The notes: generated by a model not told the origin, from the sequence alone. A stretch of DNA of 61,070 nucleotides from Lachnospiraceae bacterium (GCA_021205225.1 JAJPXX010000127.1:1-61070), one strand, 5' to 3'. Positions 34,946 through 44,087 are shown, counted from the first letter of the stretch. Numbers and translations are program-made.

Positions 34946-35860
34946 GTGGAAATTGTCTTATTATTATTGAAACAGAGTCTGATCATGTTTGTTTACCTGC
35001 TGATCGGGTATTTCCTGTATAAAAAGAAGCTGGTGAGCAAACAGGGGAGCGCGGACATGGGAAGGATGCTTTTATATGTCATCATGCCAGTCGCCATATT
35101 GAAATCCTATATTCGGGATTTCAGTATAGAACTGCTGGAGGGATTGATTATTTCCTTCGTGCTGGCTCTGCTGTCTCTTATTCTGGCTATTATAGTAAGC
35201 CGTCTGCTCTTTCAAAAAGACGAGGGCGTAGAACGATTCGGCGCAGCCTTTTCCAATGCGGGATTTATCGGGATTCCTCTGGTACAGATGGCGCTCGGAA
35301 CAGAAGCGGTGTTCTATGTGGCATCGTTTGTAGCGATTTTAAACATTCTGCAATGGACCTACGGCATTTTCGTCATGACCGGGGATCGGTCTGTGATCAG
35401 CCTGCAGAAAATCCGGACGAATCCGATCGTGATCAGCTTTCTGGCCGGATTAATCCTCTTCTTCGTTCCGGTTACGCTGCCGGACGCATTGACTGATATC
35501 ATTGCTGCACTGGCTTCCATGAATGGACCGGTTGCGATGATTGTGCTCGGCGTCTATCTGGCGCAGATTCCGCTGAAATCACTGTTTACAGATAAACTGG
35601 TGTATAAGTGTACGGCGGTGCGCCTGCTGCTGATACCGGCTCTGACGATTGTATTGATGCTGGTGGTTCCGGACGAATACCAGACGATCAAGCTGACGGT
35701 GCTGATCGCGGCGGCAGCTCCGGTGGGGTCGAATGTGGCGATCTTTGCCCAGCTTTACGGGCAGGATTATACAAGAGCGGTCAAAGAGGTGTGTCTGAGC
35801 ACTCTGCTTTGCATCGTCACGCTGCCGCTGATCGTAGGAATTGCAAATATGGTTTTTTAG
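34946..35860 (+). CDS. AEC-family permease (auxin efflux carrier type)
   Basis: The 304-residue membrane protein has about ten hydrophobic segments in two halves, with FSNAGFIGIPLVQMALG and a C-terminal AAAAPVGSNVAIFAQLYG, both typical of AEC transporters. These export or import organic acids or related anions. Start is GTG with GAGGGAGG eight bases upstream. It follows the GH3 gene and may export an end product, but this is inference. A structured repeat copy begins right after the stop. Confidence 0.88.
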   Translation: MEIVLLLLKQSLIMFVYLLIGYFLYKKKLVSKQGSADMGRMLLYVIMPVAILKSYIRDFSIELLEGLIISFVLALLSLILAIIVSRLLFQKDEGVERFGAAFSNAGFIGIPLVQMALGTEAVFYVASFVAILNILQWTYGIFVMTGDRSVISLQKIRTNPIVISFLAGLILFFVPVTLPDALTDIIAALASMNGPVAMIVLGVYLAQIPLKSLFTDKLVYKCTAVRLLLIPALTIVLMLVVPDEYQTIKLTVLIAAAAPVGSNVAIFAQLYGQDYTRAVKEVCLSTLLCIVTLPLIVGIANMVF

Positions 35861-35959
35861 CAGCAGTTCAGAACAGTATCAAGTCTCAGACATATGACGC
35901 GTAAGCGGCATAGAGCCTTCGGAGAAGGCGGTCTGAGGCCTGCTGTTCTGAATAGGTAC
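35861..35959. repeat. Structured palindromic repeat, short three-way-junction copy (copy B)
   Basis: The ends read GCAGTTCAGAACAG and CCTGCTGTTCTGAATAGGTAC-like, as in copy A. Inside, CTCAGAC pairs with GTCTGAG and encloses two hairpins: ATATGACGC with GCGGCATA, also present in copy A, and GCCTTC-GGA-GAAGGC. It starts at the stop codon of the permease. Confidence 0.75.
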
Positions 35960-36010
35960 AGAACACAGGATGCTGAGAGTGGAAATGAACCAGGAAAGGA
36001 TGGATTTATT

Positions 36011-36706
36011 ATGAAAGAAACAGAGACGGAAACAATAGAGAGAAAAATTATGCAGGGAATGATGAAAAACGAACAGAACCAGAAAGCGGATCGCTATCGG
36101 ATTTTGAACACCCTGGCGAAAAAGGGGCAGATTCTGTTTACGGGATCTTCTTTGATGGAGCAGTTTCCGATCCGGGAGCTGCTGATGGATCTGGGGTCAG
36201 ATCTGGTGATTTATAACCGCGGTATCGGCGGTTATACCTCTGATGATATGCTGGCTCATATGGAGGAGCAGGTGTTTGGTACGGAGCCGTCCGTGATTTT
36301 CATCAATATCGGAACGAATGATCTGGGGGATAACAGTCAGCCATTTGAAGTACAGCTGGCTAAGATGCTTCAGAATTATGAGACAATTCTGGAGCAGATT
36401 AAGGAACGGCTGCCGCAGACAAAGGTCTATATGATGGCTTATTATCCTGTGAATGAGACCGACAAAGTGCCGGAGGGCTGGGGCGTGGATTTATTTGTAA
36501 ACCGCAACAACCGGAATCTGCCCATCGCGAATGCTGCGGTGAAGGCTCTGGCGGAAAAGATGGGAAATGAATATATTGATGTCAATGAGGGATTGACGGA
36601 TGAGCGCGGTATGCTGAAAGCGGAATACACCATCGAGGGCGTTCATATGTATGCGAACGGTTATCGGGTTGTGCTGGAAAATATGAAAAAATATCTGGGT
36701 TTATAA
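36011..36706 (+). CDS. SGNH/GDSL-type hydrolase
   Basis: A 231-residue SGNH hydrolase: block I LFTGSSLMEQF with Ser46/Ser47 (GxS nucleophile region), block III FINIGTNDLGD, and block V EGVHMYANGY with the catalytic His. Such enzymes deacetylate sugars or act on lipids. ATG 36011 follows GGAAAGGA; longer frames upstream run into the repeat copy B. A strong terminator follows. An acetyl-esterase role on oligosaccharides fits the context but is unproven. Confidence 0.82.
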   Translation: MKETETETIERKIMQGMMKNEQNQKADRYRILNTLAKKGQILFTGSSLMEQFPIRELLMDLGSDLVIYNRGIGGYTSDDMLAHMEEQVFGTEPSVIFINIGTNDLGDNSQPFEVQLAKMLQNYETILEQIKERLPQTKVYMMAYYPVNETDKVPEGWGVDLFVNRNNRNLPIANAAVKALAEKMGNEYIDVNEGLTDERGMLKAEYTIEGVHMYANGYRVVLENMKKYLGL

Positions 36707-36787
36707 CAGCTTACGAGGACATGAAACAGAAAAATGTGTTTTGCACATACTCACAGTTTTATGAAATTTCAGGCAACATGCTTTCTG

Positions 36788-36818
36788 TCCCTGTGCAAGG
36801 TCTTGCACAGGGATTTTT
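36788..36818 (+). terminator. Strong terminator between SGNH and DegV genes
   Basis: TCCCTGTGCAAG and CTTGCACAGGGA form a perfect 12-bp stem with a GT loop, followed by TTTTT. A second small palindrome (GGTCT-GATG-AGACC) lies just after it. Confidence 0.95.
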
Positions 36819-36848
36819 CAGGTCTGATGAGACCAGACCGGGGAAATT

Positions 36849-37703
36849 TTATACTTCCGCTATTCCAACAACACCGATTGCGCCTTCGCCCCCGTGCGTG
36901 GTAATCACGCATCCGGTTTTTACCCAGGAGATGAGTTCAAATCCAAGCTCTTTCGCCGTATCCTCTGCAATCCTTCGGGTCTCTTCTGGCAAACCGGGTG
37001 TCCGGACCAGCCACAGCCGCTCTTTGAGCAGATGATCCTTTTCTGCACAGTCCCGCACCAGTTTTTTTACCACTTTCTGGAAGCTTCCGCGGTATTTTGT
37101 GGTAGCGATGAGCTTTCCATCGAGTATTTCGATGCAGGGATGAAGGTGCAGCAGGCGGCTTCCCCAAAGCTCCAGATTCGTGCAGCGGCCGCCGGCATGG
37201 AGATAGGCAAGGTCAGCCGGGAGAAAACTCATTTTTGTGCGGTCGCAGATAGCACGAACTTTCTTTAGAAGCCTGTCTTTGGCGATGCCAGGCTCATTCT
37301 TCAAAATATCCAGCGTCTGCAGGATAACCGCTCTCTGCCCGACCGACACATGCTTTGTGTCAATGGCGGTGACATAGTCCCGGCCCTCTGAGGCGGCCAG
37401 GGAGGAATTGTAAGAAATAGTAGTGACTGCGGAGTAGGCCAGATGCAGGATCTGTGCCTGCGGATGCTCTGCATGGATACGGTCATAAAGGGAAATAAAA
37501 TCGGCCGGTACAGAACCACTTGTCTTAGGCAGCTCCTTGTGTTCCTTGTAGTAGTTACAGATATCTTCTGCGGGGAAGGTACCGTCGTCATAGCTTTTCC
37601 CGCCCATAGTGACATGCATGGGAACAAGCTCGATCCCAAGCTCTTTTGCTTCGTCATAAGTGATGTCCGAGCCGCTTTCCGCGACAATGATCCAGTTTTT
37701 CAT
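36849..37703 (-). CDS. DegV family fatty-acid-binding protein
   Basis: The 284-residue protein begins WIIVAESGSDITYDEAKELGI and contains PKTSGSVPADFI and SVGQRAVI, all typical of DegV/FakB proteins that hold a fatty acid for phosphorylation by FakA. CGAGGAG precedes the ATG. A FakA-like domain protein is encoded at 2352, but far away. Convergent with the SGNH gene. Confidence 0.9.
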   Translation of the reverse strand: MKNWIIVAESGSDITYDEAKELGIELVPMHVTMGGKSYDDGTFPAEDICNYYKEHKELPKTSGSVPADFISLYDRIHAEHPQAQILHLAYSAVTTISYNSSLAASEGRDYVTAIDTKHVSVGQRAVILQTLDILKNEPGIAKDRLLKKVRAICDRTKMSFLPADLAYLHAGGRCTNLELWGSRLLHLHPCIEILDGKLIATTKYRGSFQKVVKKLVRDCAEKDHLLKERLWLVRTPGLPEETRRIAEDTAKELGFELISWVKTGCVITTHGGEGAIGVVGIAEV

Positions 37704-38150
37704 AGGGGTCTCCTCGTATGTTTGAATAATGATGTGTTTGCTTTACTATACCATAACTTTTCATGGAAGCGCAAGCACGTATACCTTTATTTCCATCTCC
37801 AAATGAAAAAAAGGACTGGTTTGCACCGGCAGAGGTAAAAATAACGAATGTTAATAACAATGTAAATCGGGTCAGGCTGTGATTTATAACAGAAATTTTT
37901 GCGTATGGATAAAATTACGAAATCAACGAGCAAAAAAAATGTCGTGTTCAAAATAAAAAATAACATGGTAGCTTTTTGCGTAATTCGATACAATAAGCAT
38001 AGTCATAGTGAGCGGCAGGAACATGGAAAACGACGGAAAGTCAGATTGGCGAATCGGCAATGCAAAAGTCAAAATGGCGACAGGCCGAAGCTTTCGGATG
38101 CAGAATGTCATTCACAAAACGGATACACTAATTTACAAAGGGGGATAAAA
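37704..38150. other. Long upstream region of the GPH symporter
   Basis: No supported gene. It contains a 30-base stretch (37861-37890) similar to the start of the window, an A-rich TGTCGTGTT motif (37933-37948) shared with the GH78 upstream region at 29356, and a TACAAT box at 37989 lacking a clear -35. A long untranslated leader or regulator sites are likely. Confidence 0.45.
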
Positions 38151-39587
38151 ATGGGCAACCAAAATTCCAAAAAAGAAACGAAAAAAAAGGGACTGAGTAA
38201 ACCGTTTGTCTGGTTCCACGCAACCTCAGTCAATGGCGGCGCGATGGCGATCGCAGCTACGATTGCATCTTACTTTTCTCTGTATGTACAGAATGAGATC
38301 GGGATCACGGCAGCGCAGCTGTCCATCATCCTGCTGATCTGTTCTCTGTGGGATGCGATTAACGACCCGATGATGGGTGTAATCTGCGACTCGATCAACC
38401 CGAAGCAGGGGCGTTACCGTATCTGGTTCACCTTTACACCGATTTTCCTGCTGGTAGATATGTTCCTGCTGTTTTCCAATCCGGGATTCATTCAGGGCAG
38501 CACAATGGCAAAATGCGTATATGTATGCCTTACCTATATGTTCTACGGTATGATTGTTACCGCTTACACAATGCCGCAGATGGCGATTCTGCCGGCGATG
38601 ACGCTGGATGATGAGGAGCGTAACTCCGTCGTAGCAAAGGGCGCGGGCGTCTGCGCGCTGATGTTTACCATCGCTTCCACATTCTCCACACAGCTGGTTG
38701 AGATCTTCGGCAGCTATCGGAACCTGATGTGTACTTATGCGGCACTGTCGATTATTTCCTTCTGGGGTCTGTACAAGACGTCTGAGGAGCGTTATGTAAT
38801 GCCGAAGGATCCGAACAATGCAGGCCTGAAGCAGCTGATATATGTATTCCGCCACAAAGAAATCTGGCCGGTAATGCTTTGCTGGTGTCTGGCGGCGATC
38901 AGCTATGGCTTCATGTTCTCCTCTTCTGTATATTATGCACAGTATGTTCTGGTTCCGGATCGTGTTGACCTGGCTACCATGGATGAGGCGACAATCGGCG
39001 CATTGACAGGTTCTACGATTTCCGTTTATATGGGCTTTATCTCAGTTGGAGCATTGATTTCCATGATGGTATTGATGCCGATTTTCCTGAAGAAATTCAA
39101 AACTGGTTATCAGGCGATGATTGTTTCTCAGATCCTGACCATTATCTGTTATGTGATTCTGCTCTTTACGGGACGTTTGAACTTCTGGTATTGCTGTATT
39201 CTTTCCTTCGTTGCTACCGCAGTTGGTTCGATGGTAAACGCTCTGGTGAATGTCCTGGTAAACGATACCATAGACTTTATTCTCCTAAAGGAGGGCAAGC
39301 AGCTGAACGGTATCGTATCCTCTGTCAAGGGCTTCGCGCAGAAGTGTGGTAATACAGTAACAAGCTCCGGTATTCTGGCTATTATCGCAGTGGCAGGCTT
39401 CAGTACCGATTATGGTATCTTTGGTCAGCCGGCTTCAGCGACCACATCCGTGATTGTAGCTCGTTTTGCAGTGCCGGCGCTGGTATCCGTGGCTATCCTG
39501 GTTATCATGATGTTCTATCCGTTGAAGAAGTACTTCCCGGAGATCGCGGCGATGAAGGAAAAGATGAGATCGGAGCAGGGCGAATAA
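38151..39587 (+). CDS. MFS sugar symporter, GPH type (MelB/UidB/XynB-like)
   Basis: The ATG at 38151 after AAAGGGGG gives 478 residues with about twelve membrane segments. The layout of the glycoside-pentoside-hexuronide:cation symporters is visible: SLWDAINDPMMGVICDS in the first cytoplasmic loop, and the later GSMVNALVNVLVNDTIDF segment. These import glycosides with Na+ or H+. It is the only obvious carbohydrate importer in the window and is a good candidate for uptake of the glycosides cleaved by the local cytosolic enzymes. A terminator follows. Confidence 0.9.
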   Translation: MGNQNSKKETKKKGLSKPFVWFHATSVNGGAMAIAATIASYFSLYVQNEIGITAAQLSIILLICSLWDAINDPMMGVICDSINPKQGRYRIWFTFTPIFLLVDMFLLFSNPGFIQGSTMAKCVYVCLTYMFYGMIVTAYTMPQMAILPAMTLDDEERNSVVAKGAGVCALMFTIASTFSTQLVEIFGSYRNLMCTYAALSIISFWGLYKTSEERYVMPKDPNNAGLKQLIYVFRHKEIWPVMLCWCLAAISYGFMFSSSVYYAQYVLVPDRVDLATMDEATIGALTGSTISVYMGFISVGALISMMVLMPIFLKKFKTGYQAMIVSQILTIICYVILLFTGRLNFWYCCILSFVATAVGSMVNALVNVLVNDTIDFILLKEGKQLNGIVSSVKGFAQKCGNTVTSSGILAIIAVAGFSTDYGIFGQPASATTSVIVARFAVPALVSVAILVIMMFYPLKKYFPEIAAMKEKMRSEQGE

Positions 39588-39659
39588 TACATAGAGATTT
39601 GAATGATGTTTCAGCACATTCATATGCTGCGATATGAAATGACAGCTGGAAAGATTTAC

Positions 39660-39700
39660 GGCTTCCTCTGATAAATGCAGGGGAAGCCTTTCCATATTAT
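39660..39700 (+). terminator. Terminator after the symporter gene
   Basis: GGCTTCCTCTG and CAGGGGAAGCC pair over 11 bp (one G-U) with a 7-base loop; TTTCC and later TTATTTT follow. Located 72 bp after the stop codon. Confidence 0.75.
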
Positions 39701-39710
39701 TTTGCGACAA

Positions 39711-39765
39711 CCGTTCAGATCGAATCAAAGCGCAGACCTGGCGGCCTGCTGTACGGAATCATTAC
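39711..39765. repeat. Degenerate copy of the palindromic repeat (copy C)
   Basis: CGTTCAGATCGAATC at the left and CCTGCTGTACGGAATCATTAC-like at the right match the ends of copy A with several changes. The interior is reduced to GCGCAGACCTGGCGG. It is probably a decayed or deleted copy. Confidence 0.5.
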
Positions 39766-39833
39766 ATTTTATAGCACAGTGGCTGCGCAATGAATGCAGC
39801 TGCGATATCTGATGACAGAGGAATCTCGTATTT

Positions 39834-40604
39834 ATGAATGAAGCAGAGTATATTCTTGATTTTGCATTAAAGCTAAGTGAAAAAATGCTGATCAGCGGCG
39901 CGAATCTGGAGCGGGTCAATGATACGGTCTACCGCATCTGCGACAGCTATGGCTGCGATGACGTGCATTTTTTCTCACTGAACTGTTACCTGACATTGAG
40001 CCTGAAGGATGCCCAGGGAAATCGGGTAAGCGGACAGCGTTGCATCCGCAGCGGTATGGATACACACCTGGAAAATCTTTCCCGTCTGAATCAGCTTTCC
40101 AGAGAGATCTGTGCAAAAAAGCCGGATCCGGAGAAGCTGGAGGGAATGCTCGAAGAAGTGGTGAATACCAGGGGGTATTCTGCCAGAGCACGTCTGGCGG
40201 GTTACCTGCTGGCAATGAGCTGTCTTACGGTTCTCTATAGCGGCGGGTGGAAGGATTGGATTACAGTCCTGATCAACACGACGCTGATTTATCTGGGTGG
40301 GATTTACCTCAAAAGGCCTGGCGTGAATCGGATTGTATACAGTGTTTCCTGTACCTTTGCGGTGGGGACGCTGACGATTCTGCTGACAAAGATCGGCCTG
40401 GTGAATGATATTTATACGGTTATGATTGTGAACAGCATGATGCTGATTCCGGGAATCCCGATGGTGAATGCGTTTCGAAATCTTCTGTGCGGTAATGAGA
40501 TCAACGGAATGCTGGAGATTCTGAAAGCCATGCTGGAATCCATTGCAATTGTCTGCGGTTTTGTGCTGAGTATCTTTTGGTTTGGAGGACTGATTTCATG
40601 GTAG
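39834..40604 (+). CDS. ThrE/YjjP-type exporter subunit (DUF1212)
   Basis: The 256-residue protein has a soluble N-terminal part (SEKMLISGANLERVNDTVYRI) and four or five membrane segments, as in the N-terminal half of threonine/serine exporter ThrE or E. coli YjjP. Its end overlaps the start of the following ThrE C-terminal-type gene by 7 bp, so the two encode the halves of one exporter. Substrates of such split systems range from amino acids to succinate. Confidence 0.85.
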   Translation: MNEAEYILDFALKLSEKMLISGANLERVNDTVYRICDSYGCDDVHFFSLNCYLTLSLKDAQGNRVSGQRCIRSGMDTHLENLSRLNQLSREICAKKPDPEKLEGMLEEVVNTRGYSARARLAGYLLAMSCLTVLYSGGWKDWITVLINTTLIYLGGIYLKRPGVNRIVYSVSCTFAVGTLTILLTKIGLVNDIYTVMIVNSMMLIPGIPMVNAFRNLLCGNEINGMLEILKAMLESIAIVCGFVLSIFWFGGLISW

Positions 40605-41083
40605 AGGCTGTAAAACTGGTGGTTGTCTCATTTTTCGCGTCGATCGGATTTGGAATTGTCTTTCGGATTGAGAAAAAATATCTGGTTTACGCGGGGCTGG
40701 GCGGTGCGCTTACCCGGTTTGTCTATCTGATTTTGCTGCAGTTAATTGCGGAGAGTTTTATTTACAGCTTTCTGGCAGCCATGGCAGCCGCGCTCTTTGC
40801 AGAATGCATGGCGGTGTATACGAAAAATCCGTCGACGGTATTTCTTTATCCATCCATCATCCCATTAATTCCAGGAACTCCGCTTTATTATACGGTGGTA
40901 GGTCTTGTCCTTCAGGATACAGAGCGCATCCGGGCGAACGCAGTTACCTGCGTTCATTCTCTGCTGGGAGTGGGGATCGGATTTGTGGTTGTCTCGATGG
41001 TGATGTACTACGAGAGGCATTACCGGGCGCTTCGATGGAAAAAACAGCGCGAAGGCAATATGCCGCACAAGGACAGGCCTTAA
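40598..41083 (+). CDS. ThrE/YjjB-type exporter subunit (DUF3815)
   Basis: 161 residues with four hydrophobic segments and the signature NPSTVFLYPSIIPLIPGTPLYY. It matches the C-terminal membrane half of ThrE (YjjB). ATG 40598 follows TTGGAGG; a TTG in the same frame at 40577 has no ribosome site. Works with the protein encoded just before it. A small repeat copy follows six bases after the stop. Confidence 0.88.
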   Translation: MVEAVKLVVVSFFASIGFGIVFRIEKKYLVYAGLGGALTRFVYLILLQLIAESFIYSFLAAMAAALFAECMAVYTKNPSTVFLYPSIIPLIPGTPLYYTVVGLVLQDTERIRANAVTCVHSLLGVGIGFVVVSMVMYYERHYRALRWKKQREGNMPHKDRP

Positions 41084-41089
41084 AAAAAT

Positions 41090-41144
41090 GTAACTATCCA
41101 GAACAGCAGGTCGCAGACCGCTTGCGGCTATTCTGAACGGTTAC
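41090..41144. repeat. Minimal copy of the palindromic repeat (copy D)
   Basis: GTAACTATCCAGAACAG and CTATTCTGAACGGTTAC are inverse complements at 13 of 17 positions, and a short GCAGACCGCTTGCGG centre remains. The ends match copies A and B. It may act as a terminator for the exporter genes. Confidence 0.65.
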
Positions 41145-41177
41145 TAAATAATAATCAGCGAAGGAGGAACTCGAAAG

Positions 41178-42692
41178 ATGAAGGCGTTGGGATTGAACCC
41201 ATATCTTCCATTTTGGGAAACGGTTCCGGACGGGGAACCGCATGTATTTGACGGAAGGATTTATATTTTTGGAAGCCATGACAGGCGAAACGGGACATCA
41301 TACTGTGAGGAGGATTACGCGGGGTGGAGTGCTCCGGTCGATGATCCGGGTGCCTGGCGGTATGAGGGCATTATCTACCGGAAGGAGCAGGATCCGATTA
41401 ATGGGGCGCCCTATGAGGGAAAGCTGCCGGAATTCGACGATGCCTTTTCCGGAGAACATCTGCACCAGCTGTACGCTCCGGATGTGGCGAAGGGACCGGA
41501 CGGACGGTATTATCTGTATTACGCGCTGGATTTTACCAATGTGGTTTCCGTTGCCGTGTGTGATACCCCGGCGGGAAAATACGAGTTTTTGGATTTTGTG
41601 AGAAGGGCGGATGGAACGATCCCACAGATCGGCCGCTGGTTTGACCCGGCGATTCTCTCAGAGGAGAGCGGGAACTATCTCTATTATGGATTTTGCCCGC
41701 CTGTGCGCTTTCCGGGGATGGAGCAGCTGGAAATTCCGGGTGGTATGATGGTTCGGCTGGCAGACGATATGCACACCATCATCAGTGAACCGAAATGTGT
41801 GGCAAATGGCTGTGATACCGCTGCCGGAACCTGCTACGGGGAACATCCGTTTTTTGAGGCGTCCAGTATCCGGAAATTTGGCGAATGGTATTATTTCGTG
41901 TATTCCAGCCTGCAGGGGCATGAGCTCTGCTATGGAATGGCAAAGACGCCGGAAGGACCGTTTGCGTATAAGGGTGTGATTGTCTCGAACGGCGACCTTG
42001 GATTTGAGGGAAATGAACTGGCGGTTAATTATACCGGAAACAATCACGGCGGTCTGGTTCAGATTCAGGACAAATATTATATTTTCTGGCACCGTCAGAC
42101 GCATGGCACCGGTTTCTCCAGACAGGGGTGCGCGGACGAAGTGCAGATCCGAAAGGACGGCACCATCCCGCAGATCGCGGTCACCAGCTGCGGGCTGAAT
42201 GGCGGCCCGCTTCCGGCGAAAGGACGGTATGAAACCTATATCGCCTGCCATCTGACAGAGGCAGACCGCACAAAGGTAGGGCATGTAATAGAATCTGGCC
42301 CGGAGGGCGGCGCGCTTGTGATTCCGGAGGAATGGCCGTATATCACGGAAGAAGCGGCGGAGGATGATAATAATGCATCCAATAAAGGCCTGAAACCATA
42401 CATTTATAACCTCCGCAGGGGCGCAGCGGCTGGATTCAAATATTTTGCATTTGATGGTACCGAAAAGAATATTTCACTGGAACTGCGTGGAAACGGGAGC
42501 ATGGAGGTGCGTCTGGATACCCCGGAGGGTGCGGTGATTGCCAGCACAGCGTCAGATGTTTCAGAAGAGGAGACAGAGGGCAACGGCTGGAAGAGCATAA
42601 AGACTTCGCTTACCGTTACAAAAGGGACGTATGCGCTTTACTTTGTAGTCACTGAGGGAAAATTGGATTTCGCAGCATTCAATATTGAATAA
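41178..42692 (+). CDS. GH43 glycosidase with C-terminal beta-sandwich
   Basis: A 504-residue protein: GH43 propeller (about 1-340) with base Asp18 in TVPDGEPHVF, Asp156 in GRWFDPAIL and acid Glu227 in FFEASSIRK. A C-terminal CBM6-like part ends KGTYALYFVVTEGKLDFAAFNIE. It is similar in layout to the gene at 16783 but clearly distinct, with an added Cys-containing loop (NGCDTAAGTCYGEH). AAGGAGG precedes the ATG. Likely arabinofuranosidase or xylosidase; cytosolic. Confidence 0.86.
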   Translation: MKALGLNPYLPFWETVPDGEPHVFDGRIYIFGSHDRRNGTSYCEEDYAGWSAPVDDPGAWRYEGIIYRKEQDPINGAPYEGKLPEFDDAFSGEHLHQLYAPDVAKGPDGRYYLYYALDFTNVVSVAVCDTPAGKYEFLDFVRRADGTIPQIGRWFDPAILSEESGNYLYYGFCPPVRFPGMEQLEIPGGMMVRLADDMHTIISEPKCVANGCDTAAGTCYGEHPFFEASSIRKFGEWYYFVYSSLQGHELCYGMAKTPEGPFAYKGVIVSNGDLGFEGNELAVNYTGNNHGGLVQIQDKYYIFWHRQTHGTGFSRQGCADEVQIRKDGTIPQIAVTSCGLNGGPLPAKGRYETYIACHLTEADRTKVGHVIESGPEGGALVIPEEWPYITEEAAEDDNNASNKGLKPYIYNLRRGAAAGFKYFAFDGTEKNISLELRGNGSMEVRLDTPEGAVIASTASDVSEEETEGNGWKSIKTSLTVTKGTYALYFVVTEGKLDFAAFNIE

Positions 42693-42702
42693 GCGCAGGA
42701 TC

Positions 42703-42748
42703 GCGCCTGACCATAGAAAACAGATTTGTTTCAGGTCAGGCGCGTTTG
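42703..42748. terminator. Bidirectional terminator between GH43 and AraC genes
   Basis: GCGCCTGACC and GGTCAGGCGC form a perfect 10-bp stem, with AAACA/TGTTT pairing further inside. GTTTGTC follows on the plus strand. The convergent genes end 11 and 13 bp away on either side. Confidence 0.75.
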
Positions 42749-42755
42749 TCATTCT

Positions 42756-43886
42756 TTACTCATCCATGCGGAACGGTACCAGTGCCTCATCGGAAGAAAG
42801 CCTGTGCTCTTTCCGGTATTTCTGCGGAGACATCTGGTATTGCGAGCGGAATACGCGGGAAAAATGATCGGAGGAATTATAGCCGACCTTTTCCGCGATG
42901 TCCCCGATGCTCATATTTGTATTTACCAGGTAATCCACTGCCTCGGACATCCGCAGGCCTTTGACCAGCTCTGTGAAATTCTGGCCGGTATTCTGCTTGA
43001 TGAGGGTGCACAGATAGGGCTCGCTGTAATGGAAAAATTCGGCCAGAGCGGACAGCGTCAGCGTCTGATAGTGGTGCTGGATATACTGGAGCACCAGTGA
43101 AAATTCGGATCCGAACTGATAATCATAGAACTGCACGGTCTGACTGTAATTGCGCAGCATATAAGAGAACATCTGATTCAGCCAGCTGATACAGCAGTTA
43201 TTGCTGTACGGATCCGGTTTATAGCATTCAAGCATGGCGTTGAAGACGATCAGCCGCAGCCATTTGGTGGTCGGACAGAAAAACAGCAGATAGTTTGTAT
43301 GGCTGTTTTCTGATAAAAAAGTACGGAAAAACTGAGAAAGCAGATTTTTTCCCGACAGCATGGATAAAAATGTTTTGTTAAAGGTACTCTTCCGCAGCAT
43401 GATGCAAAGTACGGTAGATTCGTCGTCAATCGTCAGGTCATGCATGGAGCCGGGGGCGATCATACAGAACTCGCCCTCCCGGAGAATACGCGAGCTCTTT
43501 TCAAACTGAAACGTACATTCCCCGCTGGCGACGTAGTTGATTTCGAAATAATTGTGCTTATGAAGAAGCGGGCGGGTATAGCGCGGATGGCGGATGATAA
43601 AGACATCGCGGGAGTTCGGGATGATATCGGTCTCCATCACGCAGGTGGGATCATTTTCATAAGCGTTAATGGTAAATACCAGGGAATCAATGAATTGATT
43701 GATTTCCTCTATGCTCATATCATCCAGCATCTGGTGCGGCGAAACGTCCGGCAAAGGAGTTTCAGAGAGAAGTCCCTTGCGGTACAGGAAATTCATCATT
43801 TCAAGAAATTGTGAACGGCTGCCGGTTTTCTGGTAATAATTGGTCAGATGTCTCTGGAATTCTCCATAAGTGATATAGTAGTTCAT
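42756..43886 (-). CDS. AraC-family transcriptional regulator
   Basis: 376 residues: an N-terminal cupin domain (HNYFEINYVASGECTFQFEKSS) and a C-terminal helix-turn-helix pair (LSALAEFFHYSEPYLCTLIKQNTG and IGDIAEKVGYNSSDHFSRVFRSQYQMSP). Members of this group sense sugars and activate nearby glycosidase genes. The ATG follows GAGG. Likely controls the GH43 at 41178 and/or the GH2/GH78 genes beyond; the effector is unknown. Confidence 0.9.
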   Translation of the reverse strand: MNYYITYGEFQRHLTNYYQKTGSRSQFLEMMNFLYRKGLLSETPLPDVSPHQMLDDMSIEEINQFIDSLVFTINAYENDPTCVMETDIIPNSRDVFIIRHPRYTRPLLHKHNYFEINYVASGECTFQFEKSSRILREGEFCMIAPGSMHDLTIDDESTVLCIMLRKSTFNKTFLSMLSGKNLLSQFFRTFLSENSHTNYLLFFCPTTKWLRLIVFNAMLECYKPDPYSNNCCISWLNQMFSYMLRNYSQTVQFYDYQFGSEFSLVLQYIQHHYQTLTLSALAEFFHYSEPYLCTLIKQNTGQNFTELVKGLRMSEAVDYLVNTNMSIGDIAEKVGYNSSDHFSRVFRSQYQMSPQKYRKEHRLSSDEALVPFRMDE

Positions 43887-44001
43887 AAAGATACCTCAGA
43901 ATGCATGTTACAAAAAACAGTAACTGAAAAATATATATTTTATTCCTTGAAGTATAGCATATGTTTATAGGAATTGGCAATGAAAATATGTCGGTTCCAA
44001 T

Positions 44002-44028
44002 CGAGTAGGGAGAAAATCTCCCTACTCG
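44002..44028. other. Perfect 12-bp inverted repeat
   Basis: CGAGTAGGGAGA and TCTCCCTACTCG are exact inverse complements around AAA. No T-run follows on either strand, so it is not a simple terminator. It lies about 115 bp upstream of the AraC start and could be an operator or transcript-end structure. Confidence 0.75.
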
Positions 44029-44087
44029 CCGCGCGGGGCGCATCCAGCGTCAGCTGGAAAACTTCCATGTGTGCCCCTGCGCATATT

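Noticed and set aside
37899..38150. N-terminal extension of the symporter frame
   Set aside because: The extension is basic and lacks a ribosome site, whereas ATG 38151 has a strong site and matches the family start.
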